From positions 4,030,001-4,094,000 of the forward strand of contig NZ_JABVZR010000001.1 of assembly GCF_017163935.1 (NCBI RefSeq): a DNA stretch of 64,000 bases. The letters are read 5' to 3'. Numbering within the stretch: position 1 is the first letter of the stretch; each line of letters begins with the position of its first letter. Below, piece by piece: positions 26,750 to 35,052 of the stretch. Below the pieces are notes generated by a model that was not told the DNA's origin, made no database searches, and saw only the letters and a program-made list of their open reading frames with translations. This stretch comes from Novosphingobium terrae (GTDB taxonomy: Bacteria; Pseudomonadota; Alphaproteobacteria; Sphingomonadales; Sphingomonadaceae). The position numbers and the translations under genes were made by a program.

Positions 26750-26772
26750 GATTCAGGTTTTGAAGAAGAAAG

Positions 26773-27003
26773 ATGCGAGGGGGTTACCCCCTCGCGCTCC
26801 CGGAACGTCTTCCGCCGATAGGGCAGGGTCGCCGAAATGTTGCGCTCCGGCTCTCCACCTGCTGGCGCCGCAGGCTATGAATCTCATGATCGATAGGGTG
26901 CACTGGCGGATTCAAGGCCTGCGGCGCAGCGACCTTGGCTCTGCCGCCGAACCTGATGCGCAACGAAGACATTAAAGGGAGCGCGAGGGCGATGGCCCTC
27001 GCA
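26773..27003 (-). repeat. Interspersed composite palindromic repeat, copy F
   Basis: 231-bp copy in minus orientation between the rho terminator and the convergent dienelactone hydrolase gene, ending 14 bp before that gene's stop. The left hairpin is GCGAGGGGG-TTA-CCCCCTCGC and the right hairpin GCGAGGG-CGATGG-CCCTCGC. The central GGCGCCGCAGGC/GCCTGCGGCGC stem is intact. Confidence 0.9.
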
Positions 27004-27017
27004 CTTATCCTTCTTTC

Positions 27018-27716
27018 TTACCCGATAAATTCGGCAATAAACTCCACCGTCCGCGCATCGGCCAACACAGCGCCAGCCTCATTGCGACGGCTGCCCTTGG
27101 TCTCCGCAAAACCGTGACCGAGGCCTTCATAATCATACAGAGTCACATTCGGCACCGAATCCAGCCCGGCATGAATCACCTTCTGCTGCTCGGGCGAGGT
27201 GAAGGCGTCGGCGGTGGGGATATGCAGCAGCAACTGACCCTTGATGTTCCCGGCCTCACCCAACAGCTGATCCAGCCCCACACCGTAATAGCCAACAGCA
27301 GCATCGATGTCGGTGCGCGCAGCCGCCTGATAGGCCACCAGACCGCCCATGCAGAATCCGACCAGACCGACTTTCACGTCCGGATTCTGAGCGCGCGCCC
27401 ATGCGATCAACGCGCGAATATCGTCCACACCGGCGGGGAAGTTGTGAGCGCTCATCATGGCCAGGGCGCGAGTCATCTCCTCGGGCACATCATGGTCCAG
27501 TTCCACGCCGGGCTCCTGGCGCCAGAACACGTCGGGCGCGATGGCGACGTAGCCCTTGCTGGCCCAGTCATCGGCCTTCGCAACGATGCCGGGATTCACG
27601 CCGAAGATCTCGGGCACCACGATCACCGTGCCGCGCGGGGTGCCTTCAGGTTTGGCGACATAGGCGGGGATCTCGCCTGTGTGGTCAAGGCTGGGGATAA
27701 GCGTGTTGGTTGTCAT
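27018..27716 (-). CDS. Dienelactone hydrolase family protein
   Basis: 232-aa alpha/beta hydrolase of the dienelactone hydrolase family. The catalytic triad is visible as Cys122 in the nucleophile elbow GFCMGG, Asp169 in TADAFTS and His200 in GLGHGFAE. VVPEIFGVNPGI is the usual N-terminal motif. Many such proteins are not in chlorocatechol pathways; the natural substrate is unknown. It is the one minus-strand gene in an otherwise plus-strand run right of the origin, with repeat copy F at its 3' end. Confidence 0.88.
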   Translation of the reverse strand: MTTNTLIPSLDHTGEIPAYVAKPEGTPRGTVIVVPEIFGVNPGIVAKADDWASKGYVAIAPDVFWRQEPGVELDHDVPEEMTRALAMMSAHNFPAGVDDIRALIAWARAQNPDVKVGLVGFCMGGLVAYQAAARTDIDAAVGYYGVGLDQLLGEAGNIKGQLLLHIPTADAFTSPEQQKVIHAGLDSVPNVTLYDYEGLGHGFAETKGSRRNEAGAVLADARTVEFIAEFIG

Positions 27717-27829
27717 GGGGAACTCCGTGGAGGGGCCGATTGTTACGACTGAAGGACAGATGAATGGACAGTCAGCTCTGGCTATGCCAGCTATGTTTGA
27801 CGGTTCGTCACAGTTTAGGGAGAGGCCTG

Positions 27830-28075
27830 ATGAAGCTCAATCTTGAGATTGATTGCAGCCCGGAAGAGGCGCGGCGCTTTCTGGGTCTGCCCGATGTGAC
27901 CCGGGCCAATGAGATGTATATCGATGCCGTGATCAAGGCGATGCAGGGCGGCGGCAGTCTGGAGCAACTGGCCGAATACACCAAGCAGTTCGCGCCGATG
28001 GGCCAGATGGGGCTGAAGATGTTCCAGCAGCTGATCGAAGCGGGCGTGGGCATGGCGGGCAAGCCCAAGGGCTGA
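27830..28075 (+). CDS. DUF6489 family protein
   Basis: 81-aa conserved sphingomonad protein of unknown function. It starts MKLNLEIDCSPEEARRFLGLPDV, typical of the family, and ends with an amphipathic helix (MGQMGLKMFQQLIEAGVGMA). The ATG at 27830 has GGAG 9 bp upstream; an earlier in-frame start has no ribosome site. It lies 13 bp before mnmE and is probably co-transcribed with it. Confidence 0.8.
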   Translation: MKLNLEIDCSPEEARRFLGLPDVTRANEMYIDAVIKAMQGGGSLEQLAEYTKQFAPMGQMGLKMFQQLIEAGVGMAGKPKG

Positions 28076-28088
28076 TACACGCCTGCGG

Positions 28089-29378
28089 ATGCAGGATACG
28101 ATTTTCGCGCCCTCCAGCGGGGCGGCTCCGGCGGCGATTGCCGTTATCAGGATCAGCGGACCTCAGGCGGGGGAGGCCTTGCGGGCTTTGGCCGGGCGGC
28201 TGCCCGCGCCGCGTCGAGCGAGCTATGGCGCTTTGCGCGACAGCGGCGGCCAGGTGCTGGACCATGCTCTGCTGCTGTGGTTCCCCGGACCGAAAACCGC
28301 AACCGGCGAGGATCTGGTTGAATTGCATTGCCATGGTGGCCGCGCGGTGATTGCGGCGGTGGAGCAGGCGCTGAGTCAGTTGCCCGGCCTGCGCAAGGCC
28401 GAGCCGGGTGAGTTCACCCGTCGCGCTTTCACCAACGGTCGCATTGATCTGGCCGAGGCCGAGGGTCTGGCCGATCTGCTCTCCGCCGAAACCGAATTGC
28501 AGCGACAGAGCGCGATGGCTTCGGCAGGCGGTGCTTTGTCGGCGCTGGTGGATAGCTGGCGGCAGGAGGTGCTGTCGCTTTCGGCGCTGGTCGAGGCGGC
28601 GCTGGATTTTGCCGATGAGGATGATGTCGGCGGTTTGCCTGCAGATATCCCGGTGAGGCTGGGCGATCTGCGTTTCACCATCGCGCAATGGCTCGATCGC
28701 CCGCGCGCGGAAGCCTTGCGTGAAGGGTTCCGCGTGGTGATTGCAGGGCCTCCCAATGCCGGTAAGTCGACTCTGTTCAACGCGCTGGTGGAAAGTGAAG
28801 CAGCGATCACCGCGCCCATCGCCGGGACGACACGCGATGTGCTGACTCATCCCGTGGCGATTCAAGGCGTGCCTTTCCGCTTCTTCGACACGGCGGGTCT
28901 GCGCGATGAAACCGACGATGTGGTCGAGGCCATTGGCATCGAGCGCGCCCGGGCCATCGTCGATCAAGCCGATCTGATCCTATGGCTGGGAGAGGAAGGG
29001 CAGGGGCCGGATGCCGATGATCGCCTGTGGGAGATCGCTGCCCAGATCGACCGCGCTGATCATCACGCCAAGAGTCAGCCCCGTCATCGCGTCTCGGCCA
29101 AGAGTGGTGAGGGGGTGGATGATCTACGCCGTGATCTGGTGGCTCATGCCCGCGCCGCGCTTCCTCGCCCGGGAGAGGCTGCGCTGAATCAGCGCCAGCA
29201 CGCCGCACTGGCCGCTGTGGTGTCAGCGCTTCATGACGCCGAAGCGCGACAGGATGATCCGCTGCTGGTGGGCGAGGGTCTGCGTCTCGCCCGCGTCTCT
29301 CTGGATCGCCTCTTGGGCCGCACCACCACCGAGGATATGCTCGATACGCTGTTCGGTCGCTTCTGCATCGGTAAATGA
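28089..29378 (+). CDS. mnmE: tRNA uridine-5-carboxymethylaminomethyl(34) synthesis GTPase MnmE
   Basis: 429-aa GTPase that with MnmG modifies the wobble uridine of some tRNAs. Parts: N-terminal formyl-THF-binding domain (DTIFAPSSGAAPAAIAVIRISG), helical domain, inserted G domain and the C-terminal FCIGK with the invariant Cys. G1 is GPPNAGKS, G2 GTTRD and G3 DTAG, but the G4 motif NKxD is replaced by AQID, keeping only the Asp. A canonical parS site sits directly after the stop codon, before mnmG. Confidence 0.95.
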   Translation: MQDTIFAPSSGAAPAAIAVIRISGPQAGEALRALAGRLPAPRRASYGALRDSGGQVLDHALLLWFPGPKTATGEDLVELHCHGGRAVIAAVEQALSQLPGLRKAEPGEFTRRAFTNGRIDLAEAEGLADLLSAETELQRQSAMASAGGALSALVDSWRQEVLSLSALVEAALDFADEDDVGGLPADIPVRLGDLRFTIAQWLDRPRAEALREGFRVVIAGPPNAGKSTLFNALVESEAAITAPIAGTTRDVLTHPVAIQGVPFRFFDTAGLRDETDDVVEAIGIERARAIVDQADLILWLGEEGQGPDADDRLWEIAAQIDRADHHAKSQPRHRVSAKSGEGVDDLRRDLVAHARAALPRPGEAALNQRQHAALAAVVSALHDAEARQDDPLLVGEGLRLARVSLDRLLGRTTTEDMLDTLFGRFCIGK

Positions 29379-29394
29379 TGTTCCACGTGAAACA
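29379..29394. promoter_or_regulatory. Canonical parS site (2)
   Basis: TGTTCCACGTGAAACA is identical to the canonical bacterial parS 16-mer. It begins at the first base after the mnmE stop codon, between mnmE and mnmG, 2.6 kb from parA. It is the expected ParB nucleation site for origin segregation. Confidence 0.92.
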
Positions 29395-29435
29395 CGCCTT
29401 TTGACCTGAGCCTCGCCCTCATGTAGGGCGGGCCC

Positions 29436-31283
29436 ATGCAGAATTTCGATGTGGTTGTGATCGGCGGAGGCCATGCAGGGGTCGAGGCCGCTGCCGTTGC
29501 CGCGCGCATGGGCGCGAAGGTTGCCCTGGTCAGTTTCGATCTCGACGCCATCGGCGCCATGAGCTGCAACCCGGCCATCGGCGGCCTGGGCAAGGGCCAT
29601 CTGGTGCGCGAGGTCGATGCCTTTGATGGCATCATTGCCCGCGCTGCCGACGCTGGCGCGATCCACTATCGCATGCTCAACCGCAGCAAGGGCAGCGCCG
29701 TGCAAGGCCCGCGCGTGCAGGCCGACCGCAAGCGCTTCAAGGCGGCGGTGCAAAAGCTGCTGGTACATCAGGGCGATCTGACTCTGGTGCAGGGCGAGGC
29801 GGCTGCGCTGATTCAGCAGGGCGGCAAAGTCACCGGTTTACAGCTGGCCGATGGTTCCACGATCAATGCTTCGGCGGTGATCCTTTGCACCGGCACCTTC
29901 CTTGGCGGCACGTTGTTTCGTGGCGAAGAGCGCATGGTCGGCGGCCGCATCGGTGAGGCTTCGGCCCAGCGATTGGCGGCGCAGATTCGTGATGCCGCTC
30001 TGCCGATGGCACGGTTGAAGACGGGTACGCCGCCGCGCCTCGATGGCCGCAGCATCGATTGGGCTCGTCTTGAATCGCAGCCTTCGGAAACGATCCAATG
30101 GTGCATGTCACCCATGGAAAAGGCGCGGGTGAATCCGCAGGTGTTCTGCGCCATCACCCGCACCAATCCCGCGACGCATGATGTGATCCGCGCCAACCTC
30201 CATCGCTCGCCTTTGTTCAGCGGTGCGATCGGGGCGACCGGCCCGCGCTATTGCCCCAGCATCGAGGACAAGATCCACCGCTTCGCCGACCGCGACGGCC
30301 ATCAGATTTTCCTCGAACCCGAGGGTCTCGATACGCCGCTGGTCTATCCCAATGGGGTGTCCACCTCCTTGCCCGCCGATGTGCAGCTCGCAATGCTGCA
30401 CACCATGGAAGGGTTGGAAGAGGTCGAGATGGCGGTGCCGGGCTATGCGGTCGAATATGACCACATCGATCCGCGCGCGCTCTATCCCAGCCTTGAGGTG
30501 AGGGCGATGCCGGGCCTCTATTGCGCCGGACAGATCAACGGCACCACCGGTTATGAGGAAGCCGCTGCGCAAGGACTCATCGCAGGCATGCATGCTGCGG
30601 CTGCTGTGCTGGGCAGGGCGCCCGCGCCGCTTGATCGCGCCAATGCCTATATGGCGGTGATGGTGGACGACCTGACTCTGCAGGGCGTTTCCGAACCCTA
30701 TCGCATGTTGACGGCCCGCGCCGAATATCGCCTTCGGTTGCGCGCCAACAATGCGGTGACTCGTCTGACACCTCTGGCACTGGCTGCCGGTTGCATCGGC
30801 GAGGAACGCCGCGCCTGGTATGAACAGCGCGAGGCGGATCGCGAGGCCTTTTCGGCCAAGCTCGATCACCTTGTGACCAGCGCTGAATTAGCCCGCAGCG
30901 GCGTGCCCGTCCGTGAGGATGTAGGTCGCTTGCCGCTGCGCGAATGGCTCCGTTTTGGTGGCGTGACTCTCGACACGCTGGAACCCTGGATCGAAGACGG
31001 TCTGGGAGATGATGCCGATCTGGCGGCAGAGGTGGCGGAGGACGCTGCCTATGCTCCCTATCTGGAACGGCAGGATCGCGAATTGAAGGACATGCGCGCG
31101 CATGATGGTTTGGCTCTGCCAGAGAATTTCCCCTATGCCGATACGCCCGGCCTCTCCCGTGAAATGGTTGAGCGGTTGGGTAAGGCTCGCCCAACGACGC
31201 TCGCTGCAGCCGGGCGCGTCCCGGGGATCACGCCTGCTGCGCTCGCAGCCCTGCTCGTTCATGCGCGGAGGCTTTCGGCATGA
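29436..31283 (+). CDS. mnmG: tRNA uridine-5-carboxymethylaminomethyl(34) synthesis enzyme MnmG
   Basis: 615-aa FAD-dependent partner of MnmE. The FAD-binding motif is [12 protein letters not shown] (residues 8-19); [27 protein letters not shown] sequence, the [11 protein letters not shown] motif, FCAITRTN and the [10 protein letters not shown] motif are all diagnostic. Length matches the family (629 aa in E. coli). It follows parS site 2 and overlaps rsmG by 4 bp. Confidence 0.97.
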   Translation: MQNFDVVVIGGGHAGVEAAAVAARMGAKVALVSFDLDAIGAMSCNPAIGGLGKGHLVREVDAFDGIIARAADAGAIHYRMLNRSKGSAVQGPRVQADRKRFKAAVQKLLVHQGDLTLVQGEAAALIQQGGKVTGLQLADGSTINASAVILCTGTFLGGTLFRGEERMVGGRIGEASAQRLAAQIRDAALPMARLKTGTPPRLDGRSIDWARLESQPSETIQWCMSPMEKARVNPQVFCAITRTNPATHDVIRANLHRSPLFSGAIGATGPRYCPSIEDKIHRFADRDGHQIFLEPEGLDTPLVYPNGVSTSLPADVQLAMLHTMEGLEEVEMAVPGYAVEYDHIDPRALYPSLEVRAMPGLYCAGQINGTTGYEEAAAQGLIAGMHAAAAVLGRAPAPLDRANAYMAVMVDDLTLQGVSEPYRMLTARAEYRLRLRANNAVTRLTPLALAAGCIGEERRAWYEQREADREAFSAKLDHLVTSAELARSGVPVREDVGRLPLREWLRFGGVTLDTLEPWIEDGLGDDADLAAEVAEDAAYAPYLERQDRELKDMRAHDGLALPENFPYADTPGLSREMVERLGKARPTTLAAAGRVPGITPAALAALLVHARRLSA

Positions 31284-31957
31284 TCGCTGATGAGGCGGCA
31301 GCCCTTGCCTGGCTGGAGCAATTGCCCGGTTTCGACAGCGCTGCAAAAGCGCGCGCCGAACGTCTGGTGGCGATGCTGAAAGAGGAAAACGAGCATCAGA
31401 ATCTGGTGTCGAGCGGATCGCTGGCCGAAGTCTGGCGGCGCCATATCGTCGATTCAGCGCAGCTTCTGACTCATGTCACTTGGCCGGATGTTTCACGTGA
31501 AACATCGGGGCCATGGCTCGATATGGGGACGGGGGCGGGATTCCCCGGTCTGGTCATCGCGTTGATGCGGCCCGAGATGCCGGTGTGGATGGTTGAATCG
31601 CGCGCACGCCGGGTCGATTGGCTTCAGCGTGTTTGTGACGATCTGGATCTGAAGCAGGCCAAGGTGATCGGCAGCCGTTTGGAACTGGTGGAAAGCCAAG
31701 CCGTATCGGTGATTTCCGCCCGGGCCTTTGCACCATTGCCGCGTCTGCTCGAACTATCTGCCCGGTTTTCCACAAAGGCGACCGCGTGGCTGTTGCCCAA
31801 AGGGCGGTCGGCAGGGCAAGAATTGGCAGAGCTGACCGGATGGCAGCATATGTTCCACGTGGAACCATCGATCACCGATGGCGAGGCGGGGATCATCATG
31901 GGGCACCTTGAGGGGCCCGCGGACGGAAAAAAGCGCGCCAAATCCAAACGTGCGTAA
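31280..31957 (+). CDS. rsmG: 16S rRNA (guanine527-N7)-methyltransferase
   Basis: 225-aa class I methyltransferase (GidB). The SAM motif is [16 protein letters not shown], and [17 protein letters not shown] with [14 protein letters not shown] form the C-terminal core. Typical length is about 205-215; the last 15 residues are a Lys/Arg-rich extension. Two parS-like 16-mers lie inside the coding sequence (31489-31504 and 31851-31866), so codon choice there is constrained by ParB binding. parA begins 67 bp downstream. Confidence 0.95.
   Translation: MIADEAAALAWLEQLPGFDSAAKARAERLVAMLKEENEHQNLVSSGSLAEVWRRHIVDSAQLLTHVTWPDVSRETSGPWLDMGTGAGFPGLVIALMRPEMPVWMVESRARRVDWLQRVCDDLDLKQAKVIGSRLELVESQAVSVISARAFAPLPRLLELSARFSTKATAWLLPKGRSAGQELAELTGWQHMFHVEPSITDGEAGIIMGHLEGPADGKKRAKSKRA
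31489..31504. promoter_or_regulatory. parS site inside rsmG (3)
   Basis: TGTTTCACGTGAAACA is a perfect palindrome one base from the canonical parS, and identical to a form used in other bacteria. It lies within the rsmG reading frame, where it encodes part of VSRET. Confidence 0.9.
31851..31866. promoter_or_regulatory. parS-like site inside rsmG (4)
   Basis: TGTTCCACGTGGAACC differs from a perfect palindrome by the last base and keeps the CACGTG core with both TTCC/GGAA flanks. It lies in the 3' part of rsmG, 160 bp before parA, and could also let ParB influence parAB expression. Confidence 0.75.
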
Positions 31958-32024
31958 AGACCGACCGACCTATCCGCCGATGCAGATACCCATGGCGCTC
32001 CACGCCACAGACGAGGATGAACCG

Positions 32025-32816
32025 ATGATCCGCGTTGCCATTGCCAATCAGAAGGGTGGTGTGGGTAAAACCACCACCGCCATCAACATGGCCACGGCGC
32101 TTGCCGCCACCGGATGGAAGACGCTGCTGGTCGATCTCGACCCGCAGGGCAATGCCTCGACCGGCACCGGTGTGGGCACGGATCAGCGCGAATGGTCTTC
32201 TTACGACCTGCTGATGGGGGAGGCCGTGCTGAGCGACTGCATCATGCAGACCCGCATCCCTGGCCTTGATATCGTACCCGCCACCGTCGATCTCTCCGGC
32301 GCCGAGGTTGAGCTGGTGGCTGTCGATCATCGCACGGACCGGCTGCGCCATGCACTGTCACTTGATGCGGTGGCAGCGGCTGGTGGCTATGACATCTGCT
32401 TTATCGATTGTCCGCCCTCGCTGGGTCTGCTGACTCTCAATGCGCTGACCGCCGCCGATACGCTGCTGGTGCCACTGCAATGCGAGTTCTTCGCGCTGGA
32501 GGGTTTGAGCCAGTTGCTCCAGACGGTGGAGCGCGTGCAGCAGCGTTTCAACGCTGACCTGGGCATCATCGGCGTGGCGCTGACGATGTTCGATCGCCGC
32601 AACCGCCTGACCGATCAGGTCTCCGCCGATGTGCGCCAGGTGCTGGGCAATCTGGTGTTCGACACCGCGATTCCGCGCAACGTCCGCCTCTCCGAAGCGC
32701 CCAGCCACGGGCTTCCAGCCCTCATTTACGACCAGCATTGCGCGGGCAGCAAAGCCTATATGGCGCTCGCCCGCGAATTGATTGCCCGCCTGCCAGAACA
32801 AAGGAAAGCCGCATGA
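32025..32816 (+). CDS. parA: Chromosome partitioning ATPase ParA
   Basis: 263-aa deviant-Walker ATPase (Soj/ParA) that moves ParB-parS complexes. KGGVGKTT (residues 10-17) carries the signature lysine; DPQGNAST, IDCPPSLGLLTLNAL and VPLQCEFFALEGLSQL follow. The ATG at 32025 was chosen because AGGA precedes it and the protein then starts MIRVAIANQKGG as in other chromosomal ParA; an earlier in-frame ATG at 31992 would add 11 residues. Overlaps parB by 4 bp (ATGA). Confidence 0.96.
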   Translation: MIRVAIANQKGGVGKTTTAINMATALAATGWKTLLVDLDPQGNASTGTGVGTDQREWSSYDLLMGEAVLSDCIMQTRIPGLDIVPATVDLSGAEVELVAVDHRTDRLRHALSLDAVAAAGGYDICFIDCPPSLGLLTLNALTAADTLLVPLQCEFFALEGLSQLLQTVERVQQRFNADLGIIGVALTMFDRRNRLTDQVSADVRQVLGNLVFDTAIPRNVRLSEAPSHGLPALIYDQHCAGSKAYMALARELIARLPEQRKAA

Positions 32817-33811
32817 GCGAGGATACCGCGCCCGCCCCGACCCCTGAAGCCCCCGTTGCACCGCGCCGCAAGGTGCCGGCGCTGGGGCGCGGCCTTCAGG
32901 CGCTGCTCGGTGAGACGCGGCGCGAGGAACCGCTGGTGCAGTCCAACCCTGCCAGCGGCAATCTGCCCGTTCACGTGGAAAGCCAGCAAGCCACCCGCGT
33001 GGAGGGTGGAATGGCCATGCTGCCGGTCTCCTCTATCGAGCCGCATCCTGATCAGCCGCGCCGTCATTTCGACGATGCCGCGCTGGACGAACTGGCCGCG
33101 TCGATTGCGGCGCGCGGGGTGATTCAGCCGGTGATCGTGCGTCCGTTGAGTGATGGGCGTTATCAGCTTGTGGCCGGTGAGCGCCGCTGGCGTGCCTCGC
33201 AGCGTGCGCAGGTGCATGAGATTCCCGCGCTGGTCCGCACGCTGACCGAGCGCGAAGTGATGGCTCTGGCGCTGATCGAGAACCTGCAGCGCGAAGACCT
33301 CAACCCCATCGAAGAGGCGCGCGCCTATCAGCGTCTCGCCGAGCATGAGAGCATGACTCAGGCCGATATCGCCCGCATGGTCGATAAGAGCCGCAGTCAT
33401 GTCGCCAACATCCAGCGCCTGCTGAGTCTGCCCGATCCAGTGATCCTGCTGGTGGAGAAGGGCGACCTCTCCATGGGCCACGCCCGCGCCCTGATCGGCG
33501 CGGAAGATGCGACCGCGCTGGCGACTCAGGCCGTGGACAAGGGCCTTTCCGTACGTGATGTGGAAGGGCTGATCCGCCGCCGCAACAAGGGTGAGGTCAC
33601 CACCGCTGCTCCGCGCCGCGCGCGCGATTCAGGCGAGGTTGCGGACAATGCCGATATCGCTGCCGTGCAGGCTCATCTTGAGGACTTCCTCGGCCTGTCT
33701 GTGAAGATCACCGCCGACACCGATCCGCGTTCGGGCACGGTGACGATCCGTTATCGCACCTTGGATCAGTTGGATCTGGTGTGCCAGCGTCTGACTGGCG
33801 GCGGAATCTGA
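32813..33811 (+). CDS. parB: Chromosome partitioning protein ParB
   Basis: 332-aa parS-binding CTPase clamp. Parts: low-complexity N-terminus with LGRGLQALLG (residues 24-33, ParA-stimulating region), CTP-binding domain with GERRWRA (122-128) and ENLQREDLNPIEEA (156-169), helix-turn-helix around 181-203 (MTQADIARMVDKSRSHVANI), and a C-terminal dimer domain ending in RYRTLDQLDLV. It is coupled to parA. It ends exactly where the convergent gene at 33812 ends, the two stops forming TGATCA. Confidence 0.96.
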   Translation: MSEDTAPAPTPEAPVAPRRKVPALGRGLQALLGETRREEPLVQSNPASGNLPVHVESQQATRVEGGMAMLPVSSIEPHPDQPRRHFDDAALDELAASIAARGVIQPVIVRPLSDGRYQLVAGERRWRASQRAQVHEIPALVRTLTEREVMALALIENLQREDLNPIEEARAYQRLAEHESMTQADIARMVDKSRSHVANIQRLLSLPDPVILLVEKGDLSMGHARALIGAEDATALATQAVDKGLSVRDVEGLIRRRNKGEVTTAAPRRARDSGEVADNADIAAVQAHLEDFLGLSVKITADTDPRSGTVTIRYRTLDQLDLVCQRLTGGGI

Positions 33812-34189
33812 TCAGAGTTTGATCCTCTTGTCATGCACCACCCGGCGCGGTCGCGGATGCGGTCTGGCCGGGGGTGGGCAGGGGATGCAGTCCATCCCGC
33901 CGCTTGTTTCCACTGGCACGGCATAACCATAGGTGGGATCGGGCGCGCCGCCGGCTTCATAGTAGTTCAGCCATGCCTGGCAGCCTTGATCGATAGCGGC
34001 GTAATCGGGTTGCGCGCCGCGAGTCAGGCGGTTGCGGCATTCGTTCAGCCAGTTGATTCTTTGATCCGGGGCGAAGGGTCTTAGATAGGCCGCTGTCATC
34101 GGGGCAAGTGGTGGGGGGAGTGGGCGCTCGGCGGCATGGGCCACGGCGGGAAGGGCGCTCAAAGCTGCCAGAAGTACCAGGCGATGCAT
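33812..34189 (-). CDS. Secreted hypothetical protein
   Basis: 125-aa protein with a clear signal peptide (residues 1-19, cleavage after AHA). The mature part contains NWLNECRNRL and IDQGCQAWLNYYEAGG, then a Pro-rich tail with CIPCPPPARPHPRPRR; there are four cysteines in total, two of them a CxxC pair. I do not recognise a family with certainty, though the NxCRxRL..CxxWLxYYE pattern looks like a conserved sphingomonad periplasmic protein. It converges on parB with no gap. Confidence 0.65.
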   Translation of the reverse strand: MHRLVLLAALSALPAVAHAAERPLPPPLAPMTAAYLRPFAPDQRINWLNECRNRLTRGAQPDYAAIDQGCQAWLNYYEAGGAPDPTYGYAVPVETSGGMDCIPCPPPARPHPRPRRVVHDKRIKL

Positions 34190-34268
34190 GGGCCATCTCC
34201 TCTCTCAGCAAGCAGGAAGATGGTTAATATGTGCCTTTTTAGGCAAGTAGGAAAGGGAAGAAAGTTGA

Positions 34269-34495
34269 ATGCGAGGGTCATGACCCTCGCGCTCCCTTGA
34301 ATGTCTACGTCGCGCACAAGCTATCGGGCAGGCATAGATTCATAGCGCCGCAGGCAGTTGCTTTGCTGCGCAGCATTTGCATTCCAAACTGAATCTGATT
34401 GCTTGCGGCGCGGAGAGGTTGGGAGCAAGGATCGTGCGCCACTGCCGCTTCGTCGGGAGACGTTATGGGAGCGCGAGGGGGTAACCCCCTCGCAT
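34269..34495 (+). repeat. Interspersed composite palindromic repeat, copy G
   Basis: 227-bp copy filling most of the 320-bp gap between the secreted protein gene's start and the methionine sulfoxide reductase stop (14 bp away). Left hairpin GCGAGGG-TCATGA-CCCTCGC, right hairpin GCGAGGGGG-TAA-CCCCCTCGC. The central stem is partly changed (GCGCCGCAGGC against GCTTGCGGCGC). It lies 80 bp upstream of a minus-strand gene start. Confidence 0.88.
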
Positions 34496-34509
34496 CTTCC
34501 CTTTAATCC

Positions 34510-34992
34510 TTAAATCGCTTCAGCAATCGCCAAAGCCAGCGCCTCGATCCCCTGCGCGTCTTCCTCATCGAAACGCGCCTTCTCCGGACTGTCGAGATCG
34601 ATCACCGCGATCACCTTGCCATCGCGCACCACCGGCACCACCAGCTCCGACTGACTCGCCGCATCGCAGGCGATATGGCCCGGGAAGGCATGGACATCGG
34701 CGACAAGCTGAGTCAGCCCGGAGGCCGCCGCCGTGCCGCATACGCCGCTGCCGAAAGGGATACGGATGCAGGCGGGCTTGCCGATGAAGGGGCCGAGGAC
34801 CAGCTCATCCTCAACATTGCGGTAGAAGCCCGCCCAGTTCAGCGTGGGCAGCATCTGCCAGAGCAGCGCCGCCACGTTGGCCATATTGGCGACGGGGTCG
34901 GGTTCTCCGGCGATCAGGGCTTGGGCGGCCTGAGTCAGGTCACGATAGGTTTCGGCCTTGGATTGGCCGGGGAGGGGGGCAAAGTCGAACAT
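34510..34992 (-). CDS. msrC: Free methionine-(R)-sulfoxide reductase (GAF domain)
   Basis: 160-aa GAF-domain enzyme that reduces free, not protein-bound, methionine R-sulfoxide. The three active-site cysteines are Cys75 (PACIRIPFG), Cys85 (VCGTAA) and Cys109 (HIACDAASQSE), with exactly the 10- and 24-residue spacings of the E. coli enzyme (Cys84, 94, 118). NWAGFYR and LGPFIGKPAC are also typical. An ATG two codons upstream (34998) is an equally possible start. A much longer frame continues upstream but runs antisense through the next gene and is a high-GC artefact. Confidence 0.9.
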   Translation of the reverse strand: MFDFAPLPGQSKAETYRDLTQAAQALIAGEPDPVANMANVAALLWQMLPTLNWAGFYRNVEDELVLGPFIGKPACIRIPFGSGVCGTAAASGLTQLVADVHAFPGHIACDAASQSELVVPVVRDGKVIAVIDLDSPEKARFDEEDAQGIEALALAIAEAI

Positions 34993-35052
34993 GGGCATGC
35001 CATACTGCTTCTGGCGCTTGCCGCCTAGGGCATGCTGTCCTATCCACACGCA

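Noticed and set aside
32968..32983. TTCACGTGGAA inside parB as a further parS
   Set aside because: Only the core and one flank match; both outer positions are changed, weaker than the sites listed.
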